A model generated the notes under the pieces. The model was not told the DNA's origin. It was given only the letters and a program-made list of their open reading frames with translations, and made no database searches. From contig UZAN01043493.1 in assembly GCA_900618425.1 (NCBI GenBank), positions 3,469 to 20,272 on the forward strand: DNA of 16,804 bases, given 5' to 3'. Both the position numbers and the translations under genes were made by a program. Below, one piece after another: positions 9,270 to 16,804 of this stretch. Each line of letters opens with the position of its first letter. Position 1 is the first letter of the stretch. This DNA comes from Echinostoma caproni (Eukaryota; Platyhelminthes; Trematoda; Plagiorchiida; Echinostomatidae).

Positions 9270-11034
9270 GTATCGACCGTTTTTGAATTCAAGTATTTTT
9301 CTAAACAGCCTGTTTATTAATGTGAATTTGTGCTTCGCATAAATCCTTTCTCCACGAGAGAACAGTGGATCAGAGGTCTAGAGGAAATGCGTAGAGTTTA
9401 TTAAAAAAATTCAAACGATTTTCTCGAATTAATGAAGTACTCTTGTGACCATTTGAGTAGTGGAGGATTGGGTTCGCTTTCGTGATGAATTTCATCTTAT
9501 GCGGAAAAAAGAATCCCTGAACAGTCCCACAGAAAACATAATGAGAACACCAAGCGGTAAACAAGCTCGCTTTCGTTGCTTTAAAATCATGCTTCCTCAA
9601 TACAATATGAGTAACTAACTACAGATAGTGGTTTACGAAAGAACGGGATTGTTATGTGAATATTCAAAACTCTGGATGACAATTGATCCCCACTGTGAAC
9701 GTGATGAGTGTTGTTAAGATTCAGCTATCAGTTGTTAGGGTGCTTCAAAACGGGTCACTAGTCAGTAATCTGTCCATGGGAGTTTAATTGCTTGTAGAAA
9801 TTACTTCACAACATACAAGGGGTGTGAAAATGAATACTGAAAGTCTCCTCGACGGCTAGATTACAACATCGTATTTGCCCAGATCATCCATTTTAACTCT
9901 GCACAGCTGTCGGAACGCTTCAGTCACGTTCGCGTTGTTATTAGTGTCAGTAGGGTGCAGCAAGGCAGGGCTTGAGTTTAACATAATTACTCTACTTCTC
10001 AGCTTCCCAGGGTGGTGCGCACTTATTCTCTAAGACGAACGCTTAGTTTCGAGGTTAGTATACTTCCTCCAAAGGAACACGTGAGAGCTTAGATACAGAA
10101 AGAGAGCGTTCCAATCTTCAACCGCAGATAGGGATGCGAGTCGAGGTAGAAGATTGGCCGCGTAAAATGTATTGTTGATGATATGTGACAGCCTTTTTTA
10201 TCTAGATATCACCTTAAAAGAATAAACAAAGATAAGCATCACTTTCCTCAGCTTTATTCTTTTTGAGAAGCGTCCCATGTCTTTGCATCACGGAATTTGC
10301 TGAGCACTGCATTTTGTACAAAGAGGTTCCGCAGATTTTGAAATTCAAAAATCACTATATCCTCCAAGCACATCTCTCGCTTGTGTCACCTGTCACATGT
10401 AAACGGTAAAACTGTTCAATTTTGGAGGGTCAGATTCACCACATTACGAAAACTTAAACACAATGGCTCTATGAATACCACCATATATAGACAAGTTCTT
10501 TCAATGGGAACTACGATTCTGACATTAAAAAATTGAGAAAATTTTCGTTTATCGCACATTTACTTTCTATTACTTAGTTGCAGATGCACTCAGCATTAAG
10601 AAACCCCAAGACCATCTGCTGCTTCAGTGAAACGGGAAAATGTATTAGTGCTCCCTGTGCCCAGTTACTTCCATGATTGCATAGTGTGGGTAACATTTTT
10701 CACTACTTCCTTTTCGAGCTTGTAAATTAATGCCCACTCAAAAAGCAACTCAACAACAGTGCTCGAGTGATTTAACAAATGTGCACTGGCACAACTCATG
10801 CCCACACAATCATAACACTATACGGCTAAACTCTGCGGGCTTCGAGAAAACCATTCCCAATTCGTCTTTGTTAGTTAACAGATTTCCAGTTTCATCGATC
10901 GAATCATTGGTTGAAACTGACTTCTTGCATCACATCTTCGTGACTTAAGGAAGTTTGCCATTTTGGGCACTTTTATCCTTGAATCGGTTGTTGTGGATGT
11001 CTGCACGGTCTGTCCGCACACAGATCTTTACACG
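9270..11034. other. No supported gene or repeat family
   Basis: AT-rich sequence with only short open frames. The longest on the plus strand (10730-10948, 72 codons) shows no motif. No A/B box pair, tandem repeat or long inverted repeat was found. Confidence 0.5.
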
Positions 11035-11070
11035 CTTCCTCTCTCTCGCTCTCTGCCTCTCTCGTTTTCT
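11035..11070 (+). repeat. CT-rich polypyrimidine tract
   Basis: About 36 bases made almost only of C and T, mainly an imperfect (CT)n run, with isolated G. The complementary strand is GA-rich. It is a simple-sequence repeat; on the plus strand it could also act as a polypyrimidine tract, but no good acceptor follows directly. Confidence 0.65.
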
Positions 11071-11753
11071 GACAGTCTCAAATGTTATTAAATTAAGAAA
11101 ACATCACAGTTCTATTCCTCGTGAACCGTAGCGCACGAATTGTCATGTTATTAGTGATCCGTATTACCGATTCACTTGTGTGAAACTGTGAAACTCTTTT
11201 GGTGTTATCAGAAAATCCAAGATGCCATTATTGACCCAACCGTCTGTAAACATTGTAATACTTGTGATAGATCTCCATGTATCGGAATGAGTTCTTATTT
11301 AAGTAGAGAACTTGCGAAATCTGGATTGAATAAACAGTCAGTGTAACTTCCAAATTCCTACTGGTTATCGCACTGCTTACAGCACCAAAATAGTTTTGTA
11401 TTTCACCCGCCAAGCATGGGTGATGAACAGTCCCGAGGACGTGCCTTATGCCGGATTGTCCCGATTTTCTGATCTCACGTTTTCTGACATCATTTGAACA
11501 TATTTGTTCAAAACTTGATCCCTGTAAGTTCGCCCCATGGGTGCAAAAAGCTCAATTGGACTTGACTTGAATCTCTATTGTACTAAGGTACAAATAAACC
11601 GTTTGAAACAGACCAGCGGAAAATGAAATTTCATCAATAATCATTTATTGTAATTTATCCATTTTATTGTGAAATACGCACTGGAGATCAGCCTCCCGTT
11701 TTCTACGATCGTCATACAAGCGCACGAGGTGCTCAAGAATAAGACTAATCTGT

Positions 11754-11929
11754 CAGTTTGGGAACGACAACTGATTGACTGCGGTGGGTTTGGTGGGAGC
11801 GCTGCACGATCGATCTGGATGGATTCAGTTCAGCTTGTACCTGATTGTGGTTATTTACACAGTGATCCGAACAAAGACTACGACTTGTGTGCTCACAAAA
11901 AGAGAATGATAGACAACACTTCATTTTGA
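11754..11929 (+). other. Unconfirmed coding-like segment
   Basis: An open frame ends in TGA at 11927-11929. Its last 58 residues or so have a balanced protein-like composition: a Gly-rich CGGFGG stretch, a short Trp-containing segment, then an acidic and Lys-rich end. No clear acceptor or start site frames it, and no family is recognised. It may be a chance frame. Confidence 0.15.
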
Positions 11930-12720
11930 TGAACCAGATAAAAGAGGAAGAGAATTTGCCATTTGATGGGAACAGATGTTCGTCCTGAAAATAAAAGTTA
12001 ATAACCAATTGTCCGGTAGTCCAACGTGCGTTCAGCCATGTAAACATAGTTTGCATTTAAGTAAATATCTGAAACTAACTAGGCTCTGAAATGAAGCATG
12101 TCGGTACACATGTGACTGAGAGATACCGTAATAGACAAATCACGTGTTTCACGGTTGCAACGAAACTGAGGTGTAGCGAAATTCTTACACTTCAAGATGT
12201 TTGTGTTCCTTTTATACTCGTAACGCAAGAATACTCATCTGACCCAATCACAAAGCTTCTGGTTAGTTGGGATATATAACAGAAGTTGACTGATTAAAAA
12301 CTACCTTGGTTGGTCCCGGTGCAAGGCAATTACTCCCGGTAAAACTCAGAAGCACCATAAAGAGATACTGGTCAAACAGTGAATTGAGATGCCTTTCGAG
12401 TGATCTGTTGCGAGTTTTCCTATCCATTGTTCTGCCCACCACCAGTCATCTTGGGACGATCAATACATCCATTCCCTCATCATCATTACTTTCAACTACA
12501 ACAGGAAACTTGACGTTCGTAACGGTTACATTGTGAATAAATAAGAACCATTTCAAAGTTATTTATAACGAGTGCTTTCGCACGATAACATCAATCAGCA
12601 ACAGCAGAAGCTACAGTAAGTAGCTTACTGAACCCCCTCCCCCCGTTGTGCATAAAAAAACTAGTCAAGGTACACCATCTGCGCTGGTCCCTAACTGATC
12701 TGAAAATGAAACTGATCATG
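11930..12720. other. No recognisable feature
   Basis: AT-rich sequence with short open frames only (the longest is 76 codons, 12306-12536). No repeat, tRNA-like box pair or splice-framed segment stands out. Confidence 0.5.
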
Positions 12721-12751
12721 ATCTCTGTTACACGGTTGTAACAACAGAGAT
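12721..12751. repeat. Small imperfect hairpin
   Basis: Two nested arms can pair: ATCTCT (12721-12726) with AGAGAT (12746-12751), and inside them GTTACA (12727-12732) with TGTAAC (12737-12742) around a CGGT loop. A 3-nt bulge (12743-12745) lies on the right side. No family or function is assigned. Confidence 0.45.
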
Positions 12752-12940
12752 TGAAGACCCACCTTGCCAAGTAAAGATCAGCAGAACTCCACGGTCATGT
12801 CCCATGAGCATCTCCTCCATCGGTTTCCTCTGTATTTTAAACCTTTTCATATTTTTATTCTAACCAGTAACGAATTACTTTAAAAAAATAATTCCATTTA
12901 ACGAATTAATCAAATCAAGAATGTATTCTGTTTAAATTTG

Positions 12941-13040
12941 GAAGCGTTCCCTAGCCCCAGTGGGAATCGAATCTGCGCATGGACGCTGTCTGCGTTGTTG
13001 TACATAGCACGATCTACCAACTGAGCTACGAAACTATGCA
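12941..13040 (-). mobile_element. tRNA-like SINE head (second type)
   Basis: On the minus strand a perfect A box, TAGCTCAGTTG (13018-13028), is followed 44 nt later by a B box with one mismatch, GATTCGATTCC (12963-12973). This is the internal promoter layout of a tRNA gene, but the middle is longer than a normal anticodon arm and the acceptor stem does not close, so it is a tRNA-derived SINE head or tRNA pseudogene. It differs from the ribozyme SINE: its A box is of the class I kind, and no hammerhead core follows. The 3' end cannot be placed because no second copy is present. Confidence 0.6.
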
Positions 13041-13151
13041 ACGCTTGACAACCGCGCAAGTGATATTTTATCGTGAATGCTTGTATGTCAATAGACCTTT
13101 CTGGTTCATTGACGAAGTTCTGAAAATCGGTTTTCGTAGCTGGGGTCAACT

Positions 13152-13335
13152 AAATTCCATTTCGCCTGTTCGCCGAGCATGGAAATTCGCTTCCAAACTT
13201 TTCACCACCAGCCGAGGTGACATCGTCAGTGCTTTTGAAGTAGCCACTTCACAAGCACTGATGATGTCACTTAGGCTGGTGATGAAATGTTTGCAAGTAA
13301 ATTGCCATGCTCGGCAAACAGACAAAATGGAATTT
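13152..13335. repeat. Long foldback: 90-nt inverted repeat with 4-nt spacer
   Basis: Arms 13152-13241 and 13246-13335 are reverse complements around the spacer AGCC. Counting base by base gives 77 Watson-Crick pairs, 3 G-U pairs and 10 mismatches in 90 positions, with no gaps. Pairing falls off outside 13152/13335. A transcript of either strand would fold into a long hairpin. Non-autonomous foldback or palindromic DNA elements look like this; no target-site duplication is visible. The arms have diverged by about 14%, so it is either old or tolerant of mismatches. Each arm also carries a CUGANGA/GAAA signature like a hammerhead core. It lies about 110 bp from a tRNA-like SINE head. Confidence 0.9.
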
Positions 13336-13371
13336 TTTGGTTCATGGCGTTTTAGTTGCTTTTCCTTGCAG

Positions 13372-13592
13372 GTTTATCTTCACCTCCGATCCACAGACGA
13401 CCTGTCTGCCAGAGTTTCCACACCACCACGTGTCCCGTTCCTATCGTTACCTTACCGTTATCCGTCGCCCGCGAAGCCTTGTATCGTCTCCAGCTGCTAG
13501 AACACAAATCGAGAGACACGCTGTCGTTCATGTGCTCACTACGCTGCGCTGCGAGAGCCAGGAATACAATCGCATTACAATTTTACCGATAG
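13372..13592 (+). other. Unconfirmed exon candidate after a strong acceptor-like site
   Basis: A pyrimidine-rich run ends in CTTTTCCTTGCAG (13359-13371), a good match to an animal 3' splice site. The 190 bases after it are clearly less AT-rich than the flanks. One frame stays open from the acceptor to a TAG at 13590-13592, and its second half reads as a plausible Leu/Arg/Ala-rich helix. The other two frames also stay open for 42 and about 95 codons, so the frame choice is uncertain. No family or good downstream donor was found. Confidence 0.22.
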
Positions 13593-13799
13593 ATAATATT
13601 GATCGTTTCATATTTGGATTACCCATCCAACTTGCAGAAGCATATCGAATCCGGTAGAAAGTATGTAAACTGATTGTTACAAGTGGTCTTAGAATCTACC
13701 GGAATCCACCGAGTGAACTTCTAGAGCAAGTTGAATAGTTCAAAGCGTTGTTTAGCGGATTGTTGTGACCCAAGTGTGAAAAGGACAGTCCAATCCGTG

Positions 13800-13885
13800 T
13801 GGCCTCATAGCTCAGTCGTTAGGGTGTGCGCCGTACACAAGTATGGATGGAATACATATTTGGGTTCAAATCCCACCAACACTAC
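13800..13885 (+). mobile_element. tRNA-like SINE head (third type) or tRNA pseudogene
   Basis: A perfect A box, TAGCTCAGTCG (13808-13818), and a perfect B box, GGTTCAAATCC (13863-13873), are separated by 44 nt. The T arm folds with four pairs (TGGG with CCCA) around TTCAAAT. The 7-base segments where the acceptor arms should be (13801-13807 and about 13877-13883) pair poorly. The region between the boxes is too long for a normal anticodon arm. It is therefore a tRNA-derived SINE head rather than a working tRNA gene. It has intact polymerase III promoter boxes and no hammerhead core downstream. Confidence 0.65.
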
Positions 13886-13899
13886 TGGACGTTTCACAA

Positions 13900-14767
13900 T
13901 CCAAATGTATGACTTCAACTAGCCAAATAACCTAATTTGGACAGTGTATATTTTACATGTATAAATCTAACGCCTGAAGGCAAAGTTACCTATGAACGTT
14001 TGTTTACATTTAACTGATCGTCCATTCAATGCTGTGTGTCAATTCCATAGGGCAGCAATCTAGGTAGTTAGTAACCATTTATTTGTTCACCCCTATCACA
14101 TTGATTTAAGAAAATACAGTTATCGTGGCATCCATTTGAATTGACCACCACAACTGGGAATGACCTTTCTTATAACCTTGTGACCCAAAGCGGAAATAAT
14201 TAACCTCGACACCACCAGAACGCACCCATTCATTATCACATCGACCAAACATTTATCGATTTCATCCACAAATCAATTCATAAATATAAAAATATAAAAC
14301 ACATCAACGTTGTCTATAAAACCTTATTACCTAGTATCAGTCGCGATTATTCACTTATGTTCACAGTTTGCAGATTGTAGTAGAATTGACATTCATTTAC
14401 TCAGTAAGTAGATAACAAATTCAGGTCTTTAGAACGAGCAAAATTAGAACTGAGGGAGGTGGATGACCAAACACCGACCATCTATTTCGAGATAATCCCT
14501 TGCGGAGTGTGAATTTTTGACTGAAATGTTAGATGGGAGGACTTCGGGCAGTTGGTCATGGAAGTGCAAGAGGTTTTATAAACCGTTTCTGCGCGCATAG
14601 GGGTGGAGTGGGTGTTTATTGCAATGGCAATCATCTCTACTGTAGACAACAATCAGGTTTCGGTATTCTTTGACCGAACATTTGTCATTGAGTACACTGA
14701 ACGGAACGATTCCCGCACATCACACCGTGAATGGAACAAACCCCAAAAAACCGTTTTTGAAATCCAT
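13900..14767. other. No recognisable feature
   Basis: AT-rich sequence with A/T-rich low-complexity patches, for example near 14281-14300. No gene, repeat family or structured element was seen. Confidence 0.5.
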
Positions 14768-14788
14768 CCCCCCCCCCCCCNCCCCCCC
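14768..14788 (+). repeat. Poly-C tract interrupted by an N
   Basis: Thirteen C, one N at 14781, then seven C. This is a homopolymer run whose true length is uncertain; the N probably marks an unresolved sequencing or assembly point. Any frame read across it is unreliable. Confidence 0.85.
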
Positions 14789-16516
14789 ATGGCCATGCGT
14801 CCAAAGAGCGCCAACCGAAAAATCACACTCTCCAAGGGACTATCACTAATTGTGTGGTCAGTGCTTGAACATTCTCCTCCCAACGCAGCTCCCATTTTAC
14901 AAGTACTAAAAACTTGAGTTGACTATCTCCCTGTGCTGCTTTCTTCAGTTATAAAAGGTACTGTAATTGGCCATTAGGTAAAGCATTGAAAGCAAGCTTG
15001 TTTTCTTGTTTCGCTAAATAATCTATCGGAATTACTTACTTATCCAATATGTGTTTGTCATTTAGGAGCTCGGTGATTCGAACTTCCAAAACTACGAGAT
15101 GGGTCCCATTTGATGGTGAAAGACCGAATTAATGGAGTGATCAATCGATACCAGTGCACTTTAAATGCGAACTTGATTATATACGACAAAGCGTTGCATT
15201 ACCGAGGAAAGTAAAATCTTTAAAACATCCTAGGTCCGAATGCCATCTTTCAGCACACAATTCAACCAAAACAGCTTGATTGTGTGACCTAAGCCACAGC
15301 TAAAAAAACATTCCATAATTAAATAACCACTACTGGAATCCACTGCAGAATTAAATAATCACTAATGATCGAACATTTCTCAGGCTCCAAATCAATGTTT
15401 TCGGCTCCCAAACAAAACAGTTGTGATCAGAGTCCTGAAAAGGATAAACAATAAGTGCAGGTCCTAAGCAGGGATGAATATTTGTTTGGTGAATGTTCTT
15501 GACGGACTAATTCAATGTTCCTCAAAAAGGGATACATAAAACCGGACACTGACGGAATAAAACCGGCACCAATTTTTGTAGAAATAATTCGCCAGCCCCA
15601 CGGTCTGCTTCCAGCCGGCCAACGACGTCTAAAGAGATTTTTGACTTATTCGCATCATGTGATAAATTCTCAGTTAAAGCTTGTTGCTATCCCGATTCGC
15701 TGTCGTTCCCCGATGGTGATTGATATGACGGCAGATGCGTGCCCCCCCCTTACCTACCTCCCGCTGCGTGTGATTTCGACAACATTTTTTGCTGTGCTCT
15801 ACTGCCTCCGTTGTTCGTGACATTCATTGGGAAACGCCTTTTTCGTCGCGAACAGGATAAAAACCGATTTGTTTATTTTGCACGCAATTGGGGGTGAATG
15901 ACGTTTGATTTGCTTTGATGGAACTGTCCGAAAACATTGCAAAACTATGCCAGGGATCAGATAACTTATTTGAATACAAGAAATAACCGATAACAACTTT
16001 TTCTCTAGATTACACAAAAATCAGACAAATCCCTGACTGAATGGATAGGAATGTTTTACCTTTTTTATAAGACATAGAGATACATCTTGCTACACATCAC
16101 ATTGTATTCTGTCAGCTATCTTTCATTCCAAATCTACTTAATATAATAATTATCACAGGGTCTGTCCCCAAACTCGGATGTTTGTTTGAAGTGCTGTCTC
16201 CCATTCATTACCTGCACCAAACAGTTCACCTTACGTTGATGATGCCTTTTCGTCAACTATTCCATACAGACACATTGTCCTCGTTTGAGTGATGTGGGTT
16301 TATATGGATTTTGAAACATTTCAAACAACGCAACAAAGTGGCGAACAAGCTCGTTTTCAGGCATGCGTATTCATGCAAATACATAGCAATATATGTGAAT
16401 CACCAGCTGGGAATGAAATCACCTTGTAAAAATAAAATCATATTATATAACCCATTACTAGAAAGGAGACCGGAAATCAGATTCACCACGATCGCATATT
16501 TCAAAGGTGAACGAAG
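14789..16516. other. No supported gene; one weak open frame
   Basis: The only notable frame is a plus-strand one of 101 codons at 15515-15820, starting with ATG and ending with TGA. Its composition is plausible for a protein and GGTCTGCTTCCAG inside it resembles a splice acceptor, but no motif or family is recognised and the rest of the interval shows no matching exon. A 10-base repeat, ATAAAACCGG, occurs twice near its start (15536-15567). Confidence 0.4.
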
Positions 16517-16691
16517 CGAGAACTGAAAAGTAAGGAAGAATTGGACAGCTGTTTCGACCTGGTTGGAGCTCATCAGCAGTGTGAATTCATCAAACCAACT
16601 GGGGATCGAACCCAGGACCTCACAGGCAGAACCCAAGCATGTTGCCCATTCAGCCATCGGGCAGCTGATCAGACCGTTTCACATTTTCCAT
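16517..16691 (-). mobile_element. tRNA-derived SINE carrying a hammerhead ribozyme (copy 2)
   Basis: This is the second copy of the family at 1868-2041 and has the better preserved promoter. On the minus strand both the A box TGGCTGAATGG (16646-16656) and the B box GGTTCGATCCC (16602-16612) match the polymerase III consensus. The hammerhead region follows at 16538-16582, then a tail that still aligns with copy 1 for about 27 nt. About 80% identity to copy 1 over the first 150 bases was counted by eye. The 5' end lies near 16691, about 43 bp from a (GT)n microsatellite. No target-site duplication or poly-A tail is visible. Confidence 0.8.
16538..16582 (-). ncRNA. Type I hammerhead ribozyme in SINE copy 2 (stems eroded)
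   Basis: The minus strand keeps every invariant core base: CTGATGA (16570-16576), GAAA (16552-16555), palindromic stem III CAGCTG, and UC with predicted cleavage between 16544 and 16543. The helices are weaker than in copy 1. Stem I keeps only scattered pairs because the 3' strand reads CAATTC where copy 1 has CAGTGC. Stem II pairs G-C, mismatch, U-G, C-G. Comparing the copies suggests an ancestral stem II of GACC with GGTC. Cleavage activity is doubtful in this copy. Confidence 0.68.
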
Positions 16692-16731
16692 CAGGGACTA
16701 AGCGCTTGCACAACTTCCTTTTGGGCACACC

Positions 16732-16734
<3 letters not shown>

Positions 16735-16804
<70 letters not shown>
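16735..16804 (+). repeat. (GT)35 microsatellite, open at the window edge
   Basis: Uninterrupted GT repeats from 16735 to the last base. The true length is unknown because the array is cut by the window end. Alternating purine-pyrimidine DNA of this kind can adopt Z-form and is prone to length change. It lies just upstream of the 5' end of the minus-strand SINE copy 2. Confidence 0.97.

Noticed and set aside
12979..13500. 173-codon plus-strand open frame, the longest in the window
   Set aside because: It runs through the tRNA-like head and the foldback, and both are better explained as repeats.
13775..13898. 7-bp inverted repeat TGTGAAA/TTTCACA flanking the third tRNA-like head
   Set aside because: Too short and imperfect to be called terminal inverted repeats; expected by chance at this length.
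14603..14917. Open frames on both strands through the poly-C run
   Set aside because: They depend on the unresolved homopolymer length and encode poly-Pro or poly-Gly there.

Overview
The window looks like non-coding DNA from an AT-rich animal genome. The best fit is a parasitic flatworm (digenean trematode). Nothing resembles bacterial organisation: no long ORFs, no operons and no ribosome binding sites. The flatworm call rests on two diverged copies of a tRNA-derived SINE that carries a hammerhead ribozyme, an architecture best known from the Sm-alpha family of schistosomes. The species cannot be fixed from the sequence.

Layout. Bases 1-1867 show nothing recognisable. A minus-strand SINE with a well-preserved hammerhead core lies at 1868-2041. 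Around 2939-3167 come a weak tRNA-like remnant, a G-rich island and a short hairpin, followed by a Ser-rich open segment interrupted by an N (3190-3365). From 3366 to about 12900 the sequence is mostly featureless. It holds a few short coding-like segments, the best being a possible 134-nt internal exon at 5251-5384, plus a CT-rich tract near 11035 and a small hairpin near 12721.

The 12941-13899 interval is the densest repeat cluster. It has a minus-strand tRNA-like SINE head, a 184-bp foldback with two 90-nt arms around a 4-nt spacer, a strong splice-acceptor-like site, and a plus-strand tRNA-like SINE head with perfect A and B boxes. A poly-C run broken by an N lies at 14768-14788. The window ends with the second ribozyme-bearing SINE (16517-16691, minus strand) and a (GT)35 microsatellite running off the right edge.

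No complete protein-coding gene can be supported. The DNA could be intergenic or the inside of a large intron. The most interesting biology is RNA-level: self-cleaving ribozymes in RNA polymerase III-type SINEs, and a long foldback in which both arms keep a hammerhead-like CUGANGA/GAAA signature.
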